Source of the DNA: Pirellulaceae bacterium
Lineage (GTDB): Bacteria > Planctomycetota > Planctomycetia > Pirellulales > Pirellulaceae
DNA: 64,000 nt
Direction: 5' to 3'
Assembly: GCA_022448315.1 (NCBI GenBank)
Contig: JAKVCA010000029.1
Span: 1-64,000 of the forward strand
A program made the translations under genes and the position numbers. Below the pieces are notes generated by a model, which saw nothing but the letters and a program-made list of their open reading frames with translations, was not told the DNA's origin and ran no database searches. The stretch's first letter is position 1. Each line of letters opens with the position of its first letter. This document shows positions 19,282-28,610 of this stretch, one piece after another.

Positions 19282-22035
19282 ATGAACGCCCTCGACACAA
19301 TTACTGGAAATGCGATGGCCGAAGCAGCACAGTATTGGTGTTACAAAAAGATTGTCGTCACGATCAAGACGGGACAGAAGACGGTTCAACGTGTTTTTCC
19401 CCGTCCGTACGTCGTGATTGGGCGTGATCCCAAGTGCGATCTGGTTCTAGAGGATCCTGATCTCCGAGGCCACTTGCTCTATCTCAACGCGAACGAGTAC
19501 GGCCTCTACTGTACACCTCTCAATCCGGAATCGAGTGCCCTTCCCCAAGGTTGGCTCGCCGCGGACGATTGGATCACGCTGGGGCGATTTAACATTCGCG
19601 CCTGTCTGCAAGATCAGGAAAATGAAACCTCGGTGCCTTCACCAAGCTGGCCTCGCCTGGCGGAGTATGGAAGTACCATGGCTCCGCTTCCCGAGGTGGC
19701 GATTTACAGAAAATCTAAGTTGTTGGTGCGACGTAAAATCCGTGCGTTGCTGACATTGGTGGGGCGGAATGAACCGAGTCTCATTCGTATTCCGTCTCGA
19801 AATTTGTCCCGATGCCACTGCGCGCTTCTCTGGGATTCCGGGGCACTGTGGTTTATCGACCTGAAAAGCAGGAGTCACTGCTATGTCGATGGATTAAAGC
19901 GAAAGGTTGGACGACTGGATCCTGGGGTTCGACTGCAAATTGGTCAGTACGAACTTGAGTTTGTGGGTCAGGAAGGGCGGTACGTCACGGAGACGGCGGA
20001 AGAAGAGCACGAAATTGTTGCTGCGCCATCGCTTGAGGCAGAGGCGAAGCCCAACCCTGAACTCGTCGAAGAGCTTGAACTCAGGACTAAGGCGTTTGAA
20101 GCCGCAGTGAAATCCTGCGACGCATTGAAAATCGATTTGGAGCAACACCGCGCGCGGTCCAAGGAGAGTAAGGCTCTCTTGGAGGAAAAGGTTGATGAGC
20201 TTAACGAAGAACTGCGAAGGGCGCGGGAATCTTCGGCCGAAAATGGGGTTATCAAAGAGCAGGAGCGGGAAAAACGGAAGGAGCTCGAGGAGACACTGAA
20301 ACAACAACAGTCGATCGTTCACCAGATGCGAGAGCAACTGGCGACCGGAGCTGAAGAACAATCGGATCTTCGAAATCAACTGAATAAGACAGCAAATGAC
20401 CTGAAGAATGCCACATCCGATTCTCAACGGCTGTTGAATGAAAACAAAAGCCTTTCCACCGCGAATGAAGCGCTCGAGCTCAAAGCGTCCGATTTACGGA
20501 CTCAGATTGAGAATTTAAATGAGGAAAGAAGGGAACTCGCGTCGGCCTATTCCCGGATCGAAACACAGTCTGAAACCTCGAACAGCGAGCGGGATTCTCT
20601 GGAATCGCAAAATCACGAGCTGGTGCAGGAGGTTCAGTTGCTGCGGGAACGCTTATCCTGTATCGACGAACAGACGGCACAAAAGAGTGAGCTGGAAACC
20701 GAATTAGGGACCCTTCACCAGCAGAACGCCGCTCTGCGAGAGCGGCACGCATCTCTGGGCGATGAGCTGAATCAGCAACTGGAAGATGCTAGGCGACAGG
20801 TCACGGAACTTACCGAGCATATCGAGTTAGAGAAAGCAGAGAGTGCGAGACGTCTGGAAGATTTTGAGAAACAACGTTCCGAGATGGATACACACCGAAA
20901 AGCGTTGTTCGCGGAGGTTGAGGATCGTCGTAACTCAGAGGCAAAACTTCAAGAGGCCTTGTCGGAGTTGCGCGAAAAAAACACGGCAGAATTGAGTAAA
21001 TCGGAGCAGCGGCACTCTGACCTGGCGGCGCAACTGGGTGGTTTAAAAGAGGAGTTGAAGTTTTATCAAGGAGAGTCTGAAAAGCTACAAGAGACGCTGA
21101 AGGAAGAACAAGCGAAGTCTCGGGTTGCCATCCAAGAGTCCGAGAGTGGCCGCAGTCGTTTCGAAAAGGAATGCAGTCGTTTCGAAAAGGAATATGGTGA
21201 ACTTGAAAAGAGAATGGACAAGATTCTCAGTGATGCTTCCGAGAAACAGAAGCAAGATTCGGAATCTTACGCAAAACTTCGCCGTCGTTTTGACGCCGCG
21301 GAAAAAGGCCATCGGAATCAGTTGAAAAAAGCCAAGTCGCTTGAGCGGGATCACGATCGTATCAAGGCAGAATGCCAGAGAATGGAGACCGCGTTGGCGA
21401 AACAGCAAACGCTTGTCCAAGCGGGCGAACAGGCGAATAAGGAGATGAAGGGCTTGGAACGCCAGTTTGACCAAACCAAGCGGCTTAACGCGGAGTTGGT
21501 AGAGCGGGATCGTCTTGCCATGGAGGACCGTCGCAAGCTTTCCGAGAAAGTGGAAAATCAGGAGGACGAGTTGGCGAGAATGGACTTGAACCTCAAAAAG
21601 GAGAGGCACGAGCATGCCTCCGCCCTCGTCGACCTCAAACGTCAGCTAAAAGATCTTCGGTCAAATCAAAAGTCCAATCAAACACCGTCGAAGACTGTCC
21701 TGACGCCGGAAAGTCGCAGAGATCTTCCGACGCCCGTGGCGGAGTCGGGGCTGTCAGATCGCCGTGTGGCAGAAGATCTTGAACGCGAAACTATGAATGA
21801 GGCGAATGCGTCGCCGCGGGAGTCGCGGCCCATGCCGATCGAGGGAGACGATTACCCCATCGCAGAACTGACTTCCAGGTTGACCGCCTTCGGTTCCGTC
21901 AAGAAGGGCCTCCGACCCCTCATGCAGCGTGTTCTGGTTTCGCTTATTTGGCTAGTTGCTTTGGGGCTGACCGCCGGGTTGACATGGACGATTTGCACCC
22001 AGGTCTGGCAATTGAGCGCCTGGCCGGTCAAGTAG
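19282..22035 (+). CDS. FHA-domain, long coiled-coil, C-terminally membrane-anchored protein
   Basis: A protein of about 917 residues. The N-terminus holds two FHA-like modules: the first around VVIGRDPKCDLVLEDPDL (about residues 38-75), the second around LVGRNEPSLIRIPSRNLSRCHCALL (about 160-190) with the RSHCYVDG strand. The second matches the phosphothreonine-binding pattern of conserved Arg, Ser and His better. From about residue 250 to 800 it is a nearly uninterrupted Glu/Lys/Gln-rich coiled coil, and the last 34 residues contain one transmembrane helix (VLVSLIWLVALGLTAGLTW). Topology would leave the FHA and coiled coil in the cytoplasm. Starts at 19237 and 19315 are also possible; no ribosome site decides between them. 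FHA domains usually read Ser/Thr kinase output, and the kinase at 44358-46205 is a possible but unproven partner. Cellular role unknown. Confidence 0.82.
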   Translation: MNALDTITGNAMAEAAQYWCYKKIVVTIKTGQKTVQRVFPRPYVVIGRDPKCDLVLEDPDLRGHLLYLNANEYGLYCTPLNPESSALPQGWLAADDWITLGRFNIRACLQDQENETSVPSPSWPRLAEYGSTMAPLPEVAIYRKSKLLVRRKIRALLTLVGRNEPSLIRIPSRNLSRCHCALLWDSGALWFIDLKSRSHCYVDGLKRKVGRLDPGVRLQIGQYELEFVGQEGRYVTETAEEEHEIVAAPSLEAEAKPNPELVEELELRTKAFEAAVKSCDALKIDLEQHRARSKESKALLEEKVDELNEELRRARESSAENGVIKEQEREKRKELEETLKQQQSIVHQMREQLATGAEEQSDLRNQLNKTANDLKNATSDSQRLLNENKSLSTANEALELKASDLRTQIENLNEERRELASAYSRIETQSETSNSERDSLESQNHELVQEVQLLRERLSCIDEQTAQKSELETELGTLHQQNAALRERHASLGDELNQQLEDARRQVTELTEHIELEKAESARRLEDFEKQRSEMDTHRKALFAEVEDRRNSEAKLQEALSELREKNTAELSKSEQRHSDLAAQLGGLKEELKFYQGESEKLQETLKEEQAKSRVAIQESESGRSRFEKECSRFEKEYGELEKRMDKILSDASEKQKQDSESYAKLRRRFDAAEKGHRNQLKKAKSLERDHDRIKAECQRMETALAKQQTLVQAGEQANKEMKGLERQFDQTKRLNAELVERDRLAMEDRRKLSEKVENQEDELARMDLNLKKERHEHASALVDLKRQLKDLRSNQKSNQTPSKTVLTPESRRDLPTPVAESGLSDRRVAEDLERETMNEANASPRESRPMPIEGDDYPIAELTSRLTAFGSVKKGLRPLMQRVLVSLIWLVALGLTAGLTWTICTQVWQLSAWPVK
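21152..21193 (+). repeat. Perfect 21-bp tandem duplication inside the coiled coil
   Basis: Two identical 21-base copies (21152-21172 and 21173-21193) each encode seven residues around SRFEKE, exactly one coiled-coil heptad. The duplication keeps both reading frame and heptad register. Confidence 0.85.
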
Positions 22036-22057
22036 ACGCAAGAAGTTTTGCGTTGGT

Positions 22058-23386
22058 TCAGGGGCTTGTTTCTTCAGTTGGCGTGCCGAGGCAATAAAGT
22101 TTCTCTTGTCGTCCTTCGGAAGTATCAACGACCCGGGCGAAGATTTTCGAGTCGGACACCGCGAGACTGGCGTACGCTTCATCCCCCAGAGGGTTTGCCG
22201 CGATTTGTTGATAGGATTCTCCAACCGCTTTGAAGACAAAGGTGACTCCGTCATTATTTGGAACGTAGATGTTTTCGTTGCAGTGGATCGGGGATGCGCT
22301 GAACGTTCCCTGCAGGCGAGTCTTCCACAACTCCTTTCCATCGGAGGCTGACCAGCAGTACGCGATTCCCTTGTCGGTAATTCCGAACAATAAACCGTCT
22401 TTCAGCAAGAGCGAGGGTTCGTAGACCTTCACCCGTCGACTCCATACCACATCCCGAGAGCCATCGGCGGTGATACAGACCGTTTGAGATTCGGGAAATC
22501 CGCCGCTGGCAAAGATATGCGTCTTGTCCGCAACCACGGTACCGCAAGTCGCATTGGCGGTTCCATCGGTTGTCCATTTTTGGAGGCCGGTCATCGGGTC
22601 ATAACTGGATACGGTGCCGCAGCCGCTGATGACGAGTTGATCCTCGCCCGCCACGGTCACGACTCGGGCGGTCGAATAGCTACTTTTGGCAGGCCTCGGT
22701 ATACGCCACGCGATCTGCCCGGTTTTTCGATCCAACGCCGCGAGATAGCCTCCGCCAAGATGATCCGCTGAGACGAGGACCGCAGACCGATAAATTTGTA
22801 CGGAAGGCGCGTAACCAAACTTGGAAGAAAAATCTCCAACCTCCTTTTCCCAGACTTTTTTCCCCTCGAGGTCCAGTGCGTAGGCGGTGATGACATTGTT
22901 ACCCAGAAACGCTACAAAAAGGTGTTCTCCATCGCATGCAACGGTACCGTTGGCATGGGTACTTTTGGGGTGCATCTGTCGAGTCGTTGGGAAACCACCC
23001 TGTCGCACCATCGTGGACCATTTTGCTTCACCCGTTTTCGCGTCGTATGCCAGAACCCACTGTTCCTCTTTATCGTCGTCGGCTGTCGCGAGATAGACGG
23101 TGTCGCCCACGATGATGGGTGACGAATTGCCACGCCCCGGAATATCGATTGACCACAAAACGTTTTCGGTTACCGACCAGTTCGTGATCAGCTTTTGTCC
23201 GGAGGGAACCATGCCGTCATTGGTCCTGCCTCGCCAACTCGGCCAGTCAATCTCATTGAACTTTGGGGTCTCACCACGGATTTCAACTCCGGACGCCTCG
23301 ACCGAAACTTCCGAGACACGGTTCCCAGAACAACCGGAGAAAAAAAGAAGCCCGATGGTAAGCAGGAAAGTCCATTGAAAAGGCAT
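22058..23386 (-). CDS. PQQ-type beta-propeller lipoprotein
   Basis: A 442-residue exported protein with a lipoprotein signal: hydrophobic residues 5-17 then the lipobox FSGC. The remainder is an eight-bladed-type quinoprotein/BamB-like propeller. It opens with WPSWRGRTNDG and contains repeated blades such as VLWSIDIPGRGNSSPIIVGDTVYL, WVLAYDAKTGEAKWS, YLAALDRKTGQIAWR and GKELWKTRL. The ATG at 23386, with GAGGA ahead of it, is preferred to the in-frame 23461 start because it puts the lipobox in place. It ends 22 bases from the stop of the convergent FHA gene. Planctomycetes carry many such propellers; binding of a quinone cofactor or a scaffold role cannot be told from the sequence. Confidence 0.88.
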   Translation of the reverse strand: MPFQWTFLLTIGLLFFSGCSGNRVSEVSVEASGVEIRGETPKFNEIDWPSWRGRTNDGMVPSGQKLITNWSVTENVLWSIDIPGRGNSSPIIVGDTVYLATADDDKEEQWVLAYDAKTGEAKWSTMVRQGGFPTTRQMHPKSTHANGTVACDGEHLFVAFLGNNVITAYALDLEGKKVWEKEVGDFSSKFGYAPSVQIYRSAVLVSADHLGGGYLAALDRKTGQIAWRIPRPAKSSYSTARVVTVAGEDQLVISGCGTVSSYDPMTGLQKWTTDGTANATCGTVVADKTHIFASGGFPESQTVCITADGSRDVVWSRRVKVYEPSLLLKDGLLFGITDKGIAYCWSASDGKELWKTRLQGTFSASPIHCNENIYVPNNDGVTFVFKAVGESYQQIAANPLGDEAYASLAVSDSKIFARVVDTSEGRQEKLYCLGTPTEETSP

Positions 23387-23475
23387 GTGATTCCTCAAGA
23401 GGTTTTTGGGGTGAATCTGAGACGAAAGCTCGGCGGCCTTACGTTGATGGTCGGACATCATTCAGACACTCCCGA

Positions 23476-23835
23476 TCAGGACGGTGTTCGTCCAAAGTAA
23501 ATCATTGCGGGCACCAGGATCAACAGGAACAGGTGCAACAAAATGGAAAACCAGTATGGCCCCGGTAGCTTGCGGCGGCTGGCGAGCATCATACGACCGC
23601 TCCATCCCACGACCGCGTGTCCGGTGATGAGCTCCACGATGACCATCGTGACCCCTCCAAAGAACAGAAAGCTATACATGCCTTCCATGATCAGTTCTGG
23701 CAAGCTACTCACCCTTGAAATTCTCCGAGGATCGTGTCCCACGCGGGGCTCGTAAAGCTTACAGCGGTCTACGTCTCCATCGATTTGCAGGACGCTATCC
23801 CGTTGAGTGACCCTGCCCGAGACACTAAAGTACAT
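23476..23835 (-). CDS. Small membrane protein, unknown function
   Basis: A 119-residue protein with two predicted transmembrane helices, around residues 52-72 (MYSFLFFGGVTMVIVELITG) and 96-114 (FSILLHLFLLILVPAMIYFG), separated by a short basic loop (SRRKLPGPYW). I do not recognise a family. The ATG at 23835 is preceded by GGAAG; a longer frame to 23922 would run into the divergent peptidase gene. It sits 90 bases upstream of the PQQ-propeller lipoprotein on the same strand, so the two may be co-transcribed. Its divergence from the peptidase at 23874 leaves only 38 bases for promoters. Confidence 0.6.
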   Translation of the reverse strand: MYFSVSGRVTQRDSVLQIDGDVDRCKLYEPRVGHDPRRISRVSSLPELIMEGMYSFLFFGGVTMVIVELITGHAVVGWSGRMMLASRRKLPGPYWFSILLHLFLLILVPAMIYFGRTPS

Positions 23836-23873
23836 CTTCCGAATTCTTACTTGATCAACAATAGGGTAACCTG

Positions 23874-25751
23874 ATGAATCTCCAAGCCGTTGCCTCACAT
23901 AAGCCGCTACAGGCGATCTCATTTTCTGTCATGGCACTGTTGCTGAGTTGGGGAAGTTTCTCCCTGGCTCAAGAATCTTCCAACGAGTCTGATAAAGCAG
24001 TCCCTCGTTTTGAGGACGGCCAGGCACAGGTCGTCGAGGCGTTTAAGGATCCAACGCAATGGATTCGTGAGGATTTGTGGGTCGAGACAGAATTTGACAC
24101 CGACGGAGACGGCGAGCTCGATCGGATGCATGTCTCGGTATGCCGACAAAAACAGACCGAGTCCGAGGGACTCAAAGTCGCTGCCGTTTACGTATCAAGC
24201 CCCTATTTTACTGGCACCGGCTCGAATGATCGGCAATTTTTTTGGGACCCGAAGAATGAAGTTGGGGAATCGCCCAAAGAGCGACCTATTCCGCCTCCGA
24301 TCAAGGCTCGGATCCGACGTCCATTAATCTCCATGTCGCACATCATGGACTGGGTGCCGCGTGGTTTTGCTGTGGTCCACTCTTGCTCCCCTGGGACGGG
24401 CTTATCGCAGGGTTGTCCGACCGTCGGTGGGATTAACGAGTCGCTGGCTCCCAAAGCGGTCGTCGACTGGTTGAATGGACGGGCGACTGGATTCAAGACG
24501 CCAGATGGCGACGAGCAGGTGAAAGCCGATTGGTGCACGGGCAAGGTTGGCATGACGGGCACTTCCTATAACGGAACGATTCCTCTTGCCGCTGCGACCA
24601 CAGGAGTGGAAGGGCTGGAGGCCATCATCCCGATCGCACCCAATACCTCCTACTACCATTACTACCGATCGAATGGCCTCATCAGGCATCCGGGTGGATA
24701 CATGGGTGAGGATATCGATGTACTTTACGATTTCATCAACAGTGGAGACCCGAAGAAACGTGACTACTGCGACTGCAACGTCCGTGATAAGGAAATGGCC
24801 GAAGGTCACGATCGCGTGACTGGGGACTACAACGAGTTTTGGGCGGGGCGGGATTATCTTAATCAGCTGGAAAAAGTGAAAGCGGCTGTACTGATGGCCC
24901 ATGCGTTCAACGATTGGAACGTCATGCCTGAACACAGTGTGCGAATTTACAGTGCCTTGAAGGAGAAGGGTGTTCCTGTTCAGGCCTTCTTTCATCAAGG
25001 TGGACACGGCGGACCGCCCCCGATGGAGCTGATGAATCGTTGGTTCACCCGCTACCTCTATGATGTTGATAATGGGGTTGAAGACGATCCCAAGTCTTGG
25101 ATTGTGCGGGAGGGCAAGCGTCGTACGGAGCCGACTCCCTACCCCGACTACCCTCATCCGGGGGCCGAATTGGTACCCATGTATCTGAATCAAGGCGGAC
25201 AAAATGCGGGACTGCTGACGCTCGAACCCTCCGCCGATCAAGGCACAGAAGTTTTGGTCGATGACGTTGCAAAGACCGGAGCGGACCTCGCGGCTGCGGA
25301 CAGTTCTGAGCACCGTTTGCTTTATGTGACGCCCGAACTGCAAGAGGACTTGCATCTTTCAGGCACGTCAAAACTGTCGATCCGTCTTGCCAGCAGCAAG
25401 CCCGCTGCCAACCTGTCGGTCTGGGTCGTGTCTTTGCCGTGGCAGGAAGGTGCGAAAATCACGGACAACATCATCACTCGGGGGTGGGCTGACCCTCAGA
25501 ACTATCGTTCCCTGACGGAGAGTGAGCCCTTGAAACCCGGTAAGTTCTATAAATTGAGTTTCGACCTTCAACCTGATGATCAGGTGATCCCGAAAGGCCA
25601 AAAGATCGGCGTGATGATTTTTTCGAGCGACCGTGATTTCACATTATGGCCGAAAGCTGGGACTCAACTGACGGTTGATCTCGATCAAACCGTGATCGAG
25701 ATGCCGGTACTTGGCGGGGGAATGGCAGCCAAAAAGGCGTTTGGCGAATGA
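23874..25751 (+). CDS. Secreted Xaa-Pro dipeptidyl-peptidase-like S15 hydrolase
   Basis: A 625-residue protein with an N-terminal signal peptide (about residues 14-32) and an alpha/beta hydrolase of the S15/CocE family. The nucleophile elbow GTSYNG is at 229-234 (Ser231), the acid is probably Asp347 in AFNDWNV, and the catalytic His is in HQGGHGG (about 378). The C-terminal part (from about 480) is the beta-rich domain typical of PepX/CocE proteins (LSIRLASSKPAANLSVWVVSLPW). Members cleave Xaa-Pro dipeptides or acyl esters; the sequence is closest in layout to Xaa-Pro dipeptidyl-peptidase, but substrate is inferred. A polytopic membrane protein follows 70 bases downstream. Confidence 0.9.
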   Translation: MNLQAVASHKPLQAISFSVMALLLSWGSFSLAQESSNESDKAVPRFEDGQAQVVEAFKDPTQWIREDLWVETEFDTDGDGELDRMHVSVCRQKQTESEGLKVAAVYVSSPYFTGTGSNDRQFFWDPKNEVGESPKERPIPPPIKARIRRPLISMSHIMDWVPRGFAVVHSCSPGTGLSQGCPTVGGINESLAPKAVVDWLNGRATGFKTPDGDEQVKADWCTGKVGMTGTSYNGTIPLAAATTGVEGLEAIIPIAPNTSYYHYYRSNGLIRHPGGYMGEDIDVLYDFINSGDPKKRDYCDCNVRDKEMAEGHDRVTGDYNEFWAGRDYLNQLEKVKAAVLMAHAFNDWNVMPEHSVRIYSALKEKGVPVQAFFHQGGHGGPPPMELMNRWFTRYLYDVDNGVEDDPKSWIVREGKRRTEPTPYPDYPHPGAELVPMYLNQGGQNAGLLTLEPSADQGTEVLVDDVAKTGADLAAADSSEHRLLYVTPELQEDLHLSGTSKLSIRLASSKPAANLSVWVVSLPWQEGAKITDNIITRGWADPQNYRSLTESEPLKPGKFYKLSFDLQPDDQVIPKGQKIGVMIFSSDRDFTLWPKAGTQLTVDLDQTVIEMPVLGGGMAAKKAFGE

Positions 25752-25821
25752 GTCATTTGAGGCGTGGAGGGGGGCGATCGACGCCCCTCGATGACGACGC
25801 ATCATTTTGGGCTGAAAAAGG

Positions 25822-27138
25822 ATGATGAATTTTGGTCAATGCTGTTCTTGGTTGGATGATCAGGATGTAAGCTTTCGAGCCCGCGCCGGTTTGATTCGAG
25901 CCTGGGTAGTACTTGCCGTTGCGTTATTCGTCTTTTCGTGGAGACTCTGGCTCTCTCAGTCTGACTTCCCTCAGGTTCCGTTCTTCCGGATCACGGCACA
26001 AGTTCCTGCGGCCATCGAATTGCTGCTGTTCTCCGGAGTTCTGGTTTGTCTGGTGGGCAGTTTCATCTGGGTTTCGAAGCGGGCTGGGCGATACTTTCTG
26101 GGGATTTTCGCCGTTCTCCTTGCAGTTCTCATTCTGCTCGACCAGCATCGTTTACAACCTTGGGCCTACCAGTTCTTGATCCTTTCGGTAATTTTTGCCG
26201 CGACGACACCCAGGCAGACTTGGTTCATGGCTCGAGTGTTGACCATCAGTATCTACCTGTACTCCGCCTTGAGTAAGTTTGATTTCCAGTTTTTCACGAC
26301 CCTAGGACCGGACTTCTTTCGGCCCTTTTTGGATCTTTTTGGAGCGGTGGGACGCCAGTTCGGTTCGGCTCAATTGTGGAGATGGACCTGGATCTTTCCG
26401 TTCGGCGAACTCCTGGTCGGACTCGCGTTGATTTTTCCTAAAGGGCGTTCGGTAGGATTGTGGGGCGCGGTTTTGCTGCATGCCGGATTGCTATGGATCC
26501 TTGGCCCTATGGGTTTGAATCACCAACCCGGCGTGCTTCTCTGGAATCTTTTTTTCATCGTGCAGGCCGTTTTTCTGTTCGGAGATTGTAGCTTTCTCTG
26601 CAGGATGGAAACCCGAAGCGATTCAACAACGTCGGGAAATGAAGTGACGGTGTCGACACTGGGGGCGGGTGGCCAGCGACTTGCGTTTGGGGTTTGGTTC
26701 GCCGCCCTACTCTTACCATTTGCATCTGCATGCAATCTCTATGACCACTGGCCAGGTTGGGAGTTATACGCGCCTCGTACCAGTCGGGTCAAAATGGAAC
26801 TTCGGCCTGACCTGAAGGAGACCTTACCTCAACCCTGGTTGAAATTCTGGAAAGAGCCCGAGGGGGATGCCGAGTATCGTCCATGGTGTGAATTTGATTT
26901 GGCCCAATGGTCATTGACTGAACTGGGCGTGCCCATTTACCCGCAGGATCGCTTTCAAGCTGGCGTCGCGCTGGCACTGGCTCGCCGTCTCGACAACGAA
27001 CGAGGGATTCGAATCACCTGGGAGGGTCCTTCAGATCGCTGGACGGGCGAAAGGGCGACTGAGCAGTGGTTGGGACGCCAAGCCTTGGAGTTGGCCGTCG
27101 GGCGATTCCGAGTGAACGCAGAGCCTCGACCATTCTAG
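25822..27138 (+). CDS. Polytopic membrane protein, possibly DoxX/MauE- or HTTM-like
   Basis: A 438-residue integral membrane protein with roughly six to eight hydrophobic segments between residues 25 and 250 (for example AWVVLAVALFVFSW, LLLFSGVLVCLVGSF, FLGIFAVLLAVLILL, ELLVGLALIFP, GVLLWNLFFIVQAVF) and another around 285-300. It then has a soluble, probably periplasmic C-terminal domain of about 135 residues rich in Trp and Pro. The SALSKFDFQFFTTLGPDFF region recalls DoxX/MauE or HTTM-type membrane proteins, but I cannot assign the family firmly. An AAAAAGG sequence precedes the ATG. It may be in one transcript with the S15 peptidase. Confidence 0.7.
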   Translation: MMNFGQCCSWLDDQDVSFRARAGLIRAWVVLAVALFVFSWRLWLSQSDFPQVPFFRITAQVPAAIELLLFSGVLVCLVGSFIWVSKRAGRYFLGIFAVLLAVLILLDQHRLQPWAYQFLILSVIFAATTPRQTWFMARVLTISIYLYSALSKFDFQFFTTLGPDFFRPFLDLFGAVGRQFGSAQLWRWTWIFPFGELLVGLALIFPKGRSVGLWGAVLLHAGLLWILGPMGLNHQPGVLLWNLFFIVQAVFLFGDCSFLCRMETRSDSTTSGNEVTVSTLGAGGQRLAFGVWFAALLLPFASACNLYDHWPGWELYAPRTSRVKMELRPDLKETLPQPWLKFWKEPEGDAEYRPWCEFDLAQWSLTELGVPIYPQDRFQAGVALALARRLDNERGIRITWEGPSDRWTGERATEQWLGRQALELAVGRFRVNAEPRPF

Positions 27139-27330
27139 TCTTGCGAGAGCGACTTCCTCGAGGGGTTTTTGTCGCCACTGTGGAAAGCGCTTTCCTATCG
27201 AGGTCCGGCTTCCTTGTCGCTGTTGGATGAGACAGGTTTTTGGATCAAGGGGCCGCTTTCGGTGGTGGATGCAGAAGCCGCTGACGTTCCTGAGGTCCCT
27301 GCGGTCCGCCGCTCTGATTCACGCCACGTT

Positions 27331-28350
27331 TCAGTTAACGCTTTCCGCCATAGCGGGAACAGCGTTTGCGAAGGCTTGCATTTCCACCTGGCTTCCAACG
27401 ACGAGCGGAGTCCTTTGGTGAATCGTTGTGGGTTGAATATCGAGAATTCTCTGATTCCCATCCGTTGCAATTCCACCCGCTTGTTCTGCAATAAACGCGA
27501 TGGGGTTGGCTTCGTACAACAGCCGAAGTTTCCCAGAGCTTTGGGCCTCCGTCGGTGGGTAGAGAAAGATCCCACCCTTAAGCAGCGTCCGATGGAAATC
27601 CGCAACCATGGAACCAATGTACCTTGCCGAATAAGGCCTTCCTAATTTCCCCTGACGAAGATCCTGAATGAACTCCGGGTAGGGAGCGGGCATCTGGTTA
27701 ACGTAACCTTCATTGGTGCTGTAATAGGTTCCCTGGCTGGGCATCTTGATGGACTCGTGACTGAGAAGAAAGGCACCGACACCCGGTTCCAACGTAAAGC
27801 CATGAACACCGTTGCCTACCGAATACACAAGGATGGTCGAAGAGCCGTAGACGACGTATCCTGCGGCCACTTGAGTGGCTCCGGGCTGCAAAACCCATTT
27901 CTCCACGTCTGTGGAGTCCTCGCCTTCCGGCCGCCGCAAGATGGAAAAGGTTGTTCCAACGCTGACGTTGACGTCAATATTTGAGGAGCCATCCAGCGGA
28001 TCGAAAATGACGGCGTACTTGGCACTTGGGGATTTGAAATTGACGGTGATTGGCCGTTCGTTCTCTTCCGACGCCAAGATGCCAATGCTCTGGCGGAGAC
28101 TCAGGCAGTGCATCAACGCCTCATTGGAATAGACGTCCAACTTTTGTTGAACTTCGCCCTGAACGTTGGTTTGATCCATGCTGCCCAGCAGGTCGGTCAG
28201 GCCGGCCCGTCGAACTTTGGACTGGATCATTTTTGCGGCGAGGGTGATGCCGGATAATAACCACGAAAACTCGCCCGTCGCCCCGGGAAATCGAGTCTGT
28301 TCTTGAAGAATATGCTGTTGTACCGTCCGAAGTTGTTGGCCTTCATACAT
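27331..28350 (-). CDS. fbp: Fructose-1,6-bisphosphatase class 1
   Basis: This encodes class I fructose-1,6-bisphosphatase (339 residues, usual length), which hydrolyses fructose 1,6-bisphosphate to fructose 6-phosphate in gluconeogenesis. The metal-binding loop DPLDGSSN lies at residues 117-124. The upstream EEN motif (95-97), the NEGY substrate segment (YSTNEGYVN), the SARYIGSMVADFHRTL block and the late LLYEANPIAFIAEQAGG block are all characteristic. The ATG at 28350 is chosen because AGGAGG lies about 8 bases ahead; the open frame extends further to 28542 without family similarity. It appears monocistronic, with the C-terminus converging on the membrane protein gene 192 bases away. Confidence 0.97.
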   Translation of the reverse strand: MYEGQQLRTVQQHILQEQTRFPGATGEFSWLLSGITLAAKMIQSKVRRAGLTDLLGSMDQTNVQGEVQQKLDVYSNEALMHCLSLRQSIGILASEENERPITVNFKSPSAKYAVIFDPLDGSSNIDVNVSVGTTFSILRRPEGEDSTDVEKWVLQPGATQVAAGYVVYGSSTILVYSVGNGVHGFTLEPGVGAFLLSHESIKMPSQGTYYSTNEGYVNQMPAPYPEFIQDLRQGKLGRPYSARYIGSMVADFHRTLLKGGIFLYPPTEAQSSGKLRLLYEANPIAFIAEQAGGIATDGNQRILDIQPTTIHQRTPLVVGSQVEMQAFANAVPAMAESVN

Positions 28351-28610
28351 GACGGAGCCTCCTGCGAATGATGGTTGTAAGGCAATATCGCGCGAGGAGA
28401 TTGTGCGATGGAGGTGTCCGGTAGGCGGGTGTGCGGACTCGCCTAAGCGTATCGGACAGTCTTCAAAGTAGCAGACTTTGAATTCTCTAAAAGGGGGGCG
28501 AAAAAATTCGTCCGTGTCACGCCAAACCGAGAAATTCAACAAGCCTCAGTTAGGTTTGTTGTGGCGGATCAGTACAGAGAATCGAGTTGTCCGATAATTA
28601 TGGCAGACAA

